Assembly: GCA_025358195.1 (NCBI GenBank)
Contig: JANYKP010000345.1
Span: forward strand, 1-5,022
Direction: 5' to 3'
Length of the DNA stretch: 5,022 nucleotides
Source: Cyclobacteriaceae bacterium
GTDB taxonomy: Bacteria > Bacteroidota > Bacteroidia > Cytophagales > Cyclobacteriaceae
Positions 1 to 5,022 of the stretch are shown in pieces (the stretch's first letter is position 1; every line of letters starts with the position of its first letter). The notes below the pieces were generated by a model that was given only the letters and a program-made list of their open reading frames with translations, ran no database searches and was not told where the DNA came from. Both the position numbers and the translations under genes were made by a program.

Positions 1-825
1 AATTCGGAAGAAAATTATGATTTGAAGTATTCAATGGAAGGAGGATTAACCTATTCGATAAACACGGTAGCCGTACATGTGCTGGAAAAAGCAGGTATTG
101 ACAGGACGGTATTGTTAGCGAAGAAAATGGGAATAACAAGCGAGCTGGAGCGAGTGCCTTCCTTGGCATTGGGTACGCCCAGTATATCGGTCATAGAAAT
201 GGTCGGAGCATACGCCTGTATGGCCAACAACGGACGTTCCGTTAAACCTTACTATTTAACTTCCATTGCCTCGCGAGATAACGTAGTGCTGGAAAATTTT
301 AATGCTGCAAAAGGTGAACAGCAGGTGCTTACGAAAGATAATGCCAATATCCTGATACAGATGTTAAAGCGTGTTGTAAATGAAGGTACTGGGGCGAGCA
401 TGCGATCAAAGTATGGTGTTACCAATGACATGGCAGGAAAAACAGGAACAACCCAATCCAATGCCGATGGATGGTTTATCGCGATGACACCCAAATTGGT
501 AATCGGGTCGTGGGTAGGCGCTGACGACCCCCGGATCCGTTTTCGATCCACCGCCCTGGGTCAGGGGGCAAGTACTGCGCTACCCATTGTAGCTACATTT
601 TTTCAACAAGTCAATGCTGACAAAGAATTTGCCAGCCTAAGTCAGGCTCGTTTTCCGCCACTACCTTCCAATCTTGAACAAAAACTTTCCTGCGATCTCT
701 ATAAGTCGGATACCAACTTTCTGCAGAAAATTTTTGGGAAGAAGAACAAGGAGTCCACGCGGGCTTTTGGCGAAAAAGAGAAGAAAAAAAAGAAAGGGTT
801 CTTTAAGAGATTATTGGGTTTATAG
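1..825 (+). CDS. Class A penicillin-binding protein (PBP1A type), C-terminal transpeptidase part, 5'-truncated by window edge
   Basis: The reading frame is open from base 1 (first codons read N-S-E-E-N-Y-D) and ends at TAG 823-825, so 274 codons of a larger gene are present. Seen: the transpeptidase SxN motif as S-I-N at 55-63, and the KTG motif as K-T-G-T-T at 439-453, followed by D-G-W-F and a G-S-W-V-G-A-D-D strand typical of PBP1A. A GQG-x-x-x-ALP stretch follows, as in class A enzymes. The catalytic SxxK and the glycosyltransferase domain would lie upstream of the window. The enzyme polymerises glycan strands and cross-links peptidoglycan stem peptides at the outer face of the inner membrane. 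The last 30 or so residues are very basic (a run of lysines, then FFKRLLGL) and are probably a disordered periplasmic tail. No hairpin terminator was found after the stop. The family call is firm; the PBP1A subclass is inferred. Confidence 0.93.
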   Translation, partial: NSEENYDLKYSMEGGLTYSINTVAVHVLEKAGIDRTVLLAKKMGITSELERVPSLALGTPSISVIEMVGAYACMANNGRSVKPYYLTSIASRDNVVLENFNAAKGEQQVLTKDNANILIQMLKRVVNEGTGASMRSKYGVTNDMAGKTGTTQSNADGWFIAMTPKLVIGSWVGADDPRIRFRSTALGQGASTALPIVATFFQQVNADKEFASLSQARFPPLPSNLEQKLSCDLYKSDTNFLQKIFGKKNKESTRAFGEKEKKKKKGFFKRLLGL

Positions 826-917
826 CTGGTTGTAGGTCTGCGGCACGCTCATTGGACTGGAGGCATGCGCAATCTGGATAACGAGTGTTGCCGTTGTACC
901 GGACCCCTTCCAAAATT

Positions 918-951
918 TTTGTTGGAGTTTTATAAAAAAGAGGTATTTTTA
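918..951 (+). promoter_or_regulatory. Candidate Bacteroidota-type promoter for the TM2 gene
   Basis: TTTG at 918-921 and TATTTTTA at 944-951 resemble the phylum's -33 TTTG and -7 TAnnTTTG boxes. The 22-nt spacer is slightly longer than usual, and the last base of the -7 box is A, not G. Transcription would start near 958, leaving a leader of about 15 nt before the ATG at 973. The region is A/T rich, so a chance match is possible. Confidence 0.3.
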
Positions 952-972
952 TCTAAACCTTAACTTTTTATC

Positions 973-1383
973 ATGAAAAAAATAATGCTTCTTTTTGTGT
1001 TTGCAATGGCAGCATCACTGGGTGCCAATGCTGCTTCGATGTACAAAGTTGATGATGCCAGCGTTGAAGCTGCCTTCAGTCTGGCAACTCCATTGACGGT
1101 TGGAATTTCAGATCTTGCTTCCGCCGTTTCTAATCCCCTAGGTATCCAGGCAACGAATGCAGGAGGTAAGAGCGCCATCCTTGCTATCGTGCTGGACTTC
1201 TTTCTCGGCGGCATTGCCATTCACCGGGTCTACCTGGGCGGGACGCCTGTGCTGATCCTCGGATACCTCATTACATTCGGTGGAATCTTTGGCCTGGTGC
1301 CATTGATAGATCTGATTGTTCTGGCGGTCAACGCGAATGACATCAGCAAGTATGAAAACAACAACAAATTCTTTATGTGGTAA
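973..1383 (+). CDS. Exported TM2-domain membrane protein
   Basis: 136 residues. An N-terminal signal peptide (K2-K3, a hydrophobic stretch to about residue 17, then A-N-A at 18-20 as a probable signal peptidase I site) is followed by about 45 residues of low-complexity linker rich in Ala, Ser and Val. The TM2 domain runs from about 66 to 128. Its first helix leads into F-L-G-G-I-A-I-H-R-V-Y-L-G (77-89), the diagnostic TM2 turn, and its second helix carries P-L-I-D-L-I with the conserved Asp at 113. TM2 proteins are two-helix membrane proteins of largely unknown bacterial function. The ATG at 973 is chosen because it places the signal peptide at the N-terminus; no Shine-Dalgarno is visible in the A/T-rich leader. 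The gene stands alone, convergent with the minus-strand operon, and ends just before a strong terminator. Family assignment is confident; role unknown. Confidence 0.88.
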   Translation: MKKIMLLFVFAMAASLGANAASMYKVDDASVEAAFSLATPLTVGISDLASAVSNPLGIQATNAGGKSAILAIVLDFFLGGIAIHRVYLGGTPVLILGYLITFGGIFGLVPLIDLIVLAVNANDISKYENNNKFFMW

Positions 1384-1403
1384 AAAAGTCAAAGACCATG
1401 TAT

Positions 1404-1435
1404 GTAAGGGACTCGTAAGAGTCCCTTATTTTTTT
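1404..1435 (+). terminator. Rho-independent terminator of the TM2 gene
   Basis: A perfect 10-bp stem (1405-1414 pairing with 1419-1428), extendable by a G-U pair at 1404/1429, closes a GTAA loop of the stable GNRA class and is followed by seven T residues (1429-1435). The orientation terminates the plus-strand gene, which stops 20 nt upstream. On the minus strand the stem is not followed by a T run, so it is at best a weak stop for the convergent operon. Its T tract and the outer end of the stem lie inside the last codons of the minus-strand gene. Confidence 0.88.
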
Positions 1436-2259
1436 ACTGCTTCCGTGAGCACGGTCTTTACTTTTTCATTGAATCTGAACATTTGCTCCGAATTGTGCCT
1501 CACGGCCAAATCCCTTGCATGGCTTGCACCGCCATTGTAAAAAAAACTGAACAATGCGACACCCGTAAAAGCACCCGAAAAGAAGTAGCCGTTTGTGAAA
1601 GAATATACCGTAAACGTTACCAAGCCTCCCTGGAGCAAAAGGGATGTAATTGCGTGTCCAGGATAGCCCACATATAATTGTCCGCTGCCTGGAATAATGT
1701 ATGAAAGCGTTTCTGCCTTCGTAGGATTCTTGAACTTTGGCCGATTCCGTTTCCGATAGATGTATTGATCCGGCAGCTCATACTTTGCCAGGAAGGAAAT
1801 GAATTTCTGCTCCGCCTCATCCCATTTGAACAACTGATTCAATGTCATTATTTCAAGAGCTTCAGAAATGGATGTAGATTGATCCGGAAAATAGTAATGG
1901 AGCTCCTGAAGTGTGCTCAGCGCGATGTTAAACTTACCGGCGAGGTAGGCATCCAATGCCAGTTCATTGTAGATCATGATCTTCACACTATCAGTTCCCT
2001 TAAAAAGGTCGGCGCGCAGCAGGGTACTGTGAGCTTCATCAAATTTCCCTTCCATCTTCCAGCAGAAAGACTTCTTCAGCAGCAGAATGTTTGCATCGGA
2101 TTTTCCCTGAAAAAGAAGTCTTTCATAGGCTACCCTCGCCTGCAAATAATTCCCAGCCTCCAAGAGGCTGTCGGCTGATCCAAGCTCCTGACCATTAGCG
2201 AAATATCGTGCGGATAGGAATATGCAGGTCAATAAGAATCTGGTTATTGATTGTCTCAT
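1426..2259 (-). CDS. TPR-like protein with C-terminal PGSGQLYVG two-helix membrane module (downstream tandem paralogue)
   Basis: 277 residues, last gene of the minus-strand operon. A signal peptide covers residues 1 to about 23 (R2, hydrophobic core F-L-L-T-C-I-F-L, then A-N-G-Q). Residues 28-160 are helical with TPR-like A/G/Y-F spacing in about four units, for example A-G-N-Y-L-Q-A-R, E-G-K-F-D-E-A, A-G-K-F-N-I-A-L and F-K-W-D-E-A. A basic stretch (169-181) precedes P-G-S-G-Q-L-Y-V-G at 190-198 and hydrophobic segments at about 203-220 and 227-242. The PGxGQxYxG motif is a membrane hairpin found in many TPR proteins and resembles the TM2 turn. The start at 2259 is chosen because it supplies the signal peptide and the next Met is at residue 69; it lies 65 nt inside the upstream gene, suggesting translational coupling. 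Order, motif and length match the preceding gene, so the two are probably an old duplication. Function unknown. Confidence 0.85.
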   Translation of the reverse strand: MRQSITRFLLTCIFLSARYFANGQELGSADSLLEAGNYLQARVAYERLLFQGKSDANILLLKKSFCWKMEGKFDEAHSTLLRADLFKGTDSVKIMIYNELALDAYLAGKFNIALSTLQELHYYFPDQSTSISEALEIMTLNQLFKWDEAEQKFISFLAKYELPDQYIYRKRNRPKFKNPTKAETLSYIIPGSGQLYVGYPGHAITSLLLQGGLVTFTVYSFTNGYFFSGAFTGVALFSFFYNGGASHARDLAVRHNSEQMFRFNEKVKTVLTEAVKK

Positions 2260-3058
2260 TTAGTTGATCACGTTTCATTTTTACAGTAAAGACACTTCCC
2301 CAAATCGTTCCGACATAAAACGAGGTAAATATAGTGGCGTATGCAATAAACCTAACGCTGGAAGGTCCGTCCGTCTGGTAGCCTTCCCATGCCTGTGATC
2401 CGATAACAGCGGCAATCAGAAATGTATAAATTCCCTGGCCCTTGTTGCCGGCATAAAATCTCCCGGCTCCCGGCACAATGGCAGAAAGCAGTCCGGCGAC
2501 GAGAAGAGATCTTTTCGGTTGATGAATGATCCTGTCATAATGTTCTTTAAGCCTTATCTCCTGTTCATCCATGGAATAGTTAACCGGTGAGAACAGGTTT
2601 GACAACGAATCGTAGGTTGGCAAGTTGCGTTGTAAAAGTGCAATACCCGCAAGCTCGAAGTTTCTGAGTTGATTCAGCACGCTGTCTTGCTGAGGGAACC
2701 GGATCATTTTTTCCTTTGCTGTGGAATACGATTTAAGATAAACATTATTATAAGCGCTGAAAAAAACGGCTTCTGAATGTAACCGTGGCCAACGTCCCGA
2801 GACACTGTCAAACTGTTCTATCGAACGTTGCAGTTTTTGCTGTCTGTAAAAAATATTACCCAGCAGGAAATGAACACTGTCCTGTTGCCCGCGTGTTGAT
2901 CCCCGGGCATGCCCCATGGAATGCAGCACAAAGATTGCTTCGTCGTAATTTTTTTTCTCAATCAGATAGCGGGCAAAAGACATTTCATCGCTTTGTGCCT
3001 GGAGTTTCGCTGAATAGAAAATACAGACGAAGAATCCGATAAACCTAAGCGTTCGCAT
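2195..3058 (-). CDS. TPR-like protein with C-terminal PGAGRFYAG two-helix membrane module (upstream tandem paralogue)
   Basis: 287 residues. The signal peptide spans residues 1-22 (R2, R5, core F-I-G-F-F-V-C-I-F, then L-Q-A-Q). TPR-like helices follow at about 26-150, for example Y-L-I-E-K-K-N-Y-D-E-A-I and F-L-L-G-N-I-F-Y-R-Q-Q-K-L. A basic P-K-R-S (181-184) precedes the first membrane helix, the motif P-G-A-G-R-F-Y-A-G at 196-204, and hydrophobic segments at about 209-222 and 236-257. The usual Gln of PGxGQ is Arg200 here. The gene starts 3 nt after the YidD-like gene stops, and its last 21 codons overlap the start of its paralogue in another frame. It shares S-x-I-x-P-G-x-G-x-x-Y-x-G-x-x-G-x-x-I with that neighbour. 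The TPR part would face the periplasm if the signal is cleaved. A scaffold or partner role for the YidD-like protein is an inference from gene order only. Confidence 0.85.
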   Translation of the reverse strand: MRTLRFIGFFVCIFYSAKLQAQSDEMSFARYLIEKKNYDEAIFVLHSMGHARGSTRGQQDSVHFLLGNIFYRQQKLQRSIEQFDSVSGRWPRLHSEAVFFSAYNNVYLKSYSTAKEKMIRFPQQDSVLNQLRNFELAGIALLQRNLPTYDSLSNLFSPVNYSMDEQEIRLKEHYDRIIHQPKRSLLVAGLLSAIVPGAGRFYAGNKGQGIYTFLIAAVIGSQAWEGYQTDGPSSVRFIAYATIFTSFYVGTIWGSVFTVKMKRDQLNETINNQILIDLHIPIRTIFR

Positions 3059-3061
3059 TGC

Positions 3062-3445
3062 CTAGTGGAGGTAAAAATCTTCGGGAGATTCCTTTATTTT
3101 TCCCTGGGGCGAAAGGCGGATGCTGTAAGTTTCCAGGGCTGAGATTTTTGTGCACCGAACCAACCGGTCGATCGTCAAAAAGTACCCTTTCAACAAGCCA
3201 TATCTCTTTATCATGGCCGGGCTAAACGAAGAGCAGGGGAGCTCAAAGTAACAAACGGGTGCCAACTGGGGCTTAATGGTTGAGCGATAGACATTGAAAC
3301 TGTTCGTGGCCCTGGATTTTGGTCCAGAGGTTGGCCGGCCGGAATCCACGAGCAGGGCCCAGTCTTCCGTTTTATTTTGCGCTAAACCCGACAGTGCAGT
3401 GATCGCAAGAAGGGTTGCCAGGAGGAGAGGGGCGGATTTCTTCAC
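3062..3445 (-). CDS. yidD: YidD-family (membrane protein insertion efficiency factor) protein with an N-terminal signal peptide
   Basis: 127 residues. Seen: a signal peptide at 1-23 (K2-K3, Leu/Ala-rich core, G-L-A-Q), a linker, then a YidD-like domain from about 50 to 98: V-Y-R-S-x-I-K-P, C65-Y-F-E-L-P-C71-S-S-F, Y-G-L-L-K-G (82-87) and D-R-L-V-R-C98. The cysteine spacing (C-x5-C-x26-C) equals that of E. coli YidD as I recall it. Classical YidD is a short peripheral protein of the cytoplasmic face that helps YidC/Sec insert membrane proteins and has no signal peptide. Here the export signal predicts a periplasmic or membrane-anchored form. Differences from the classical motif: Tyr replaces Arg after the first Cys, the Pro sits next to the second Cys, and the GGxDPVP tail after the last Cys is absent. 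The start is GTG at 3445, overlapping the upstream TGA as GTGA. Family call fairly confident; exact role not known. Confidence 0.8.
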   Translation of the reverse strand: MKKSAPLLLATLLAITALSGLAQNKTEDWALLVDSGRPTSGPKSRATNSFNVYRSTIKPQLAPVCYFELPCSSFSPAMIKRYGLLKGYFLTIDRLVRCTKISALETYSIRLSPQGKIKESPEDFYLH

Positions 3446-4143
3446 TGGGTGACTTTTGCGTTTGCCGGGATAACGAAATTCAGGTATTGCTCGTCGACCT
3501 CCTGATCGACTTTGAAATTGGAATAGGAAGTCTTGGAGATGATAGAATCGTTCACGCCCTTAAAATTGATATAGGTTACCGAGGCTGGAAATTGAAGGCC
3601 ACCCACCAGGTGATAGTCGTAGAAGAAGACTTTGTTGATGGCTTTTCCTTTCAAATCGAAGTAGCCCAGGAACACCGGATTACCTTTGTCATGCGCCAGC
3701 TCCACTTTTAGGATATCCTTGACAAGCTGCATGGGTGGAGACCATACGGTAATCTTCAATCCATCCTTAAATTTTGTTTCCGTTAGCACAAACCCGATTT
3801 TAGTCAGCCCAAGGTCATTTTTATTATTTTCTAAAAAATAATATAACTGATTGACATCCGTACTCATCATTGAATTCTGCTTTTGGATAACGGTGTTATT
3901 CTTAAAGTTATACATCGTGATTTCACCTTTGGAATTGTTGGTGATGAGCATTTCCGCCGGTTCACGGTAATAGCTTACCATTTTCCCTGCGGACGTGTAG
4001 AACACTGTGGCTTTCAGTGAACTGAGCTTCCCCTTATACGTTGACCGCGTGAGCATATCCATAGACACTTTTTGGTAGACATATTGCGGGGAGAAAGAAA
4101 GGCAGCAGACTGCGAGCACGAGCCGAAGACTTTTAAGCATCAT
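3442..4143 (-). CDS. LolA-like outer-membrane lipoprotein-sorting-fold protein
   Basis: 233 residues, first gene of the minus-strand operon. The N-terminus (M-M-L-K-S-L-R, then hydrophobic L-V-L-A-V-C-C-L-S-F) is a signal sequence, but no clean AxA cleavage site is seen. Cys13/Cys14 sit too early for a convincing lipobox. The rest is rich in beta strands in the LolA order: a kinase-like absence of catalytic motifs, G-K-M-V-S-Y-Y-R-E-P (53-62), E-I-T-M-Y-N-F-K-N-N (74-83), a helical stretch near 96-108, alternating strands to 195, and the ending Y-S-N-F-K-V-D ... F-V-I-P-A-N-A-K-V, which resembles the LolA C-terminus. LolA carries lipoproteins across the periplasm in an unclosed beta barrel. 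Two start codons lie side by side (4143 and 4140); the first is used here. The fold call rests on pattern and length (LolA is about 200 residues), so an unrelated periplasmic beta protein is possible. Confidence 0.62.
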   Translation of the reverse strand: MMLKSLRLVLAVCCLSFSPQYVYQKVSMDMLTRSTYKGKLSSLKATVFYTSAGKMVSYYREPAEMLITNNSKGEITMYNFKNNTVIQKQNSMMSTDVNQLYYFLENNKNDLGLTKIGFVLTETKFKDGLKITVWSPPMQLVKDILKVELAHDKGNPVFLGYFDLKGKAINKVFFYDYHLVGGLQFPASVTYINFKGVNDSIISKTSYSNFKVDQEVDEQYLNFVIPANAKVTQ

Positions 4144-4277
4144 AGAAGGGGAAAGATAGTAAGTTCTGTGGGGACATTTAGATGTGGTTTTTGCTAAGTT
4201 GTCCTTCTTTAAATGGTTGCATGGAATTCGAGGCCATACAACGAATAAAAATTCCTACATTCATCCAATATCCGAAT
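4144..4277. other. Divergent spacer between the minus-strand operon and the LACTB-like gene
   Basis: This 134-nt region must hold the promoters of the four-gene operon (leftward) and of the serine hydrolase (rightward). It is A/T rich in parts, and TTTTTG at 4188-4193 could be a -33-like box for the rightward gene, but no convincing -7 partner stands at the right distance. No inverted repeat, riboswitch or terminator was recognised. The exact promoters are not resolved. Confidence 0.35.
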
Positions 4278-5022
4278 ATGAAATTACTTCAATTCCGTGA
4301 GGCCAATCGGTTCTTTTTAGGGTCTTTTCTCTTAATGGTCGCAGCCAGTTTGCCGCTCGTCGCGCAGCAAAAGAGCGGATTGACGAATCAGCAGATCGCC
4401 TCAATAGATTCTACTATTAGCACCATGATGGTCAAGTACCAAGTGCCGGGCGTTTCTGTGGCGGTGGCAAAAGGATCGGTGATTGTCTGGTCGAAAGGGT
4501 ATGGTAAAGTCGACCTGGAAAATGATGTGCCTGCTAAATCCACTACTGTTTACCGGCTGGCTTCCGTCTCCAAATCCATTACTGCAGTGGCGGTCATGCA
4601 ATTGGTGGAGAAGGGTAAAATTGACCTGGATGTGCCTATTCAGAAGTATGTTCCATCCTTTCCGCAAAAGAAATATCCCATAACAACCCGTCAACTACTT
4701 GGACACCTCAGCGGGGTGCGACATTACAGTGGAGAGGACGAGTTTAATATGAAGGAATACAAGAACCTGAGTGAATCATTGGATATCTTTCAGAACGACA
4801 CCTTGCTTCATAAGCCTGAAACTCGGTTGACCTACACTACTTATGGTTACGTATTGCTCGGTGTAATCGTCGAGGCTGCCTCCGGAATAAGTTTCACCGA
4901 CTATTTGCAGAAAAACATTTTCAAGCCGGCAGGAATGACCGAATCTTCTGCCGACGAACCTTTGGAGATCATTCACCAACGCACACGTTTTTATGATGTC
5001 GACGATGGTAAACTTCACAACG
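4278..5022 (+). CDS. Exported LACTB-like serine hydrolase (beta-lactamase/class C PBP superfamily), 3'-truncated by window edge
   Basis: 248 codons are visible without a stop. A signal peptide covers residues 1 to about 29 (R7, R11, core F-F-L-G-S-F-L-L-M-V-A-A-S-L, then L-V-A-Q). The catalytic S-x-x-K is S96-V-S-K99 (codons 4563-4574), in the context R-L-A-S-V-S-K-S. The second motif is Y186-T-T (4833-4841), where most relatives have Y-S-N. Motif three lies beyond the window. Around these, Y-V-P-S-F-P-x-K-x-Y (124-133), H-L-S-G-V-R-H-Y (143-150), F-Q-N-D-T-L (171-176), T-Y-G-Y-V-L-L-G-V-I-V-E-A-A-S-G (188-203) and R-x-R-F-Y (235-239) match human LACTB closely as I recall it, including its Y-S-T motif. 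Superfamily members hydrolyse amide or ester bonds, often in peptidoglycan or D-amino peptides; the substrate here is unknown. The ATG at 4278 places the signal peptide first; an in-frame ATG at 4221 would add 19 residues before it. Confidence 0.9.
   Translation, partial: MKLLQFREANRFFLGSFLLMVAASLPLVAQQKSGLTNQQIASIDSTISTMMVKYQVPGVSVAVAKGSVIVWSKGYGKVDLENDVPAKSTTVYRLASVSKSITAVAVMQLVEKGKIDLDVPIQKYVPSFPQKKYPITTRQLLGHLSGVRHYSGEDEFNMKEYKNLSESLDIFQNDTLLHKPETRLTYTTYGYVLLGVIVEAASGISFTDYLQKNIFKPAGMTESSADEPLEIIHQRTRFYDVDDGKLHN

Noticed and set aside
252..551. Minus-strand open frame of 99 codons within the PBP gene
   Set aside because: It is antisense to the conserved KTG transpeptidase region, has no recognisable domain, and the plus-strand protein is certain.
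932..952. A/T-only inverted repeat (ATAAAAA / TTTTTAT) upstream of the TM2 gene
   Set aside because: Seven A-T pairs with a 7-nt loop in an A/T-rich leader are too weak for a terminator and are better explained as promoter-region base bias.
1765..2178. Plus-strand open frame of 137 codons inside the downstream TPR gene
   Set aside because: It lies fully antisense to a gene with signal peptide, TPR-like and PGSGQLYVG features; its translation shows no domain or signal peptide.
3415..3711. Plus-strand open frame of 98 codons across the LolA-like/YidD-like junction
   Set aside because: Antisense to two genes with coherent export signals and domain patterns, and its product is not recognisable.
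3442..4143. Lipobox reading of Cys13/Cys14 in the LolA-like protein
   Set aside because: The hydrophobic stretch before the cysteine is too short, and the -3 to -1 residues L-A-V do not fit a good lipobox.
4151..4158. TATCTTTC on the minus strand as a -7 promoter box for the four-gene operon
   Set aside because: It is only 7 nt from the start codon and has no TTTG-like box at the proper distance.
4221..4277. Earlier in-frame ATG for the LACTB-like gene
   Set aside because: It would bury the signal peptide behind 19 residues with charged and polar side chains; the start at 4278 gives a normal signal peptide.
4401..5018. Two minus-strand open frames (4401-4694 and 4776-5018)
   Set aside because: Both are shadows of the LACTB-like serine hydrolase, whose motifs are unmistakable on the plus strand.

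Overview
The window looks like chromosomal DNA from a Bacteroidota bacterium, most likely of the Cytophagales type. This is inferred from several signs. Nearly every gene encodes an N-terminal export signal. Start codons lie in A/T-rich leaders without clear Shine-Dalgarno sequences. The families present (a PBP1A with a basic tail, a signal-peptide-bearing TM2 protein, TPR/PGxGxxYxG membrane proteins, a LACTB-like serine hydrolase) are familiar from that phylum. There are no RNA genes, insertion sequences, CRISPR arrays or phage genes, and coding density is high.

Layout: (1) positions 1-825, plus strand: the 3' part of a class A penicillin-binding protein, containing the SxN and KTG motifs of its transpeptidase domain. 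(2) 973-1383, plus strand: a small exported TM2-domain protein, ended by a strong intrinsic terminator at 1404-1435. (3) 4143 down to 1426, minus strand: four tightly packed genes read as one operon. In order of transcription they are a LolA-like lipoprotein-sorting-fold protein, a YidD-family protein carrying its own signal peptide, and two tandem paralogous proteins, each with a signal peptide, TPR-like helices and a two-helix PGxGxxYxG membrane module. The junctions are a 4-nt GTGA overlap, a 3-nt gap and a 65-nt overlap. (4) 4278 to the window edge, plus strand: the first 248 codons of an exported serine hydrolase of the beta-lactamase/PBP superfamily, with strong similarity to mitochondrial LACTB.

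The four-gene minus-strand operon is the most interesting part. It combines a YidD-type domain (the family that aids YidC/Sec membrane insertion), a lipoprotein-carrier fold and two TPR membrane proteins. All are predicted to be exported or membrane-bound, and the genes are coupled by overlaps. The convergent TM2 gene encodes a module that resembles the C-terminal helices of the two TPR proteins. The simplest reading is a cell-envelope biogenesis module, but no function for the set can be proved from sequence alone. All motif calls come from reading translations by eye, without database searches.
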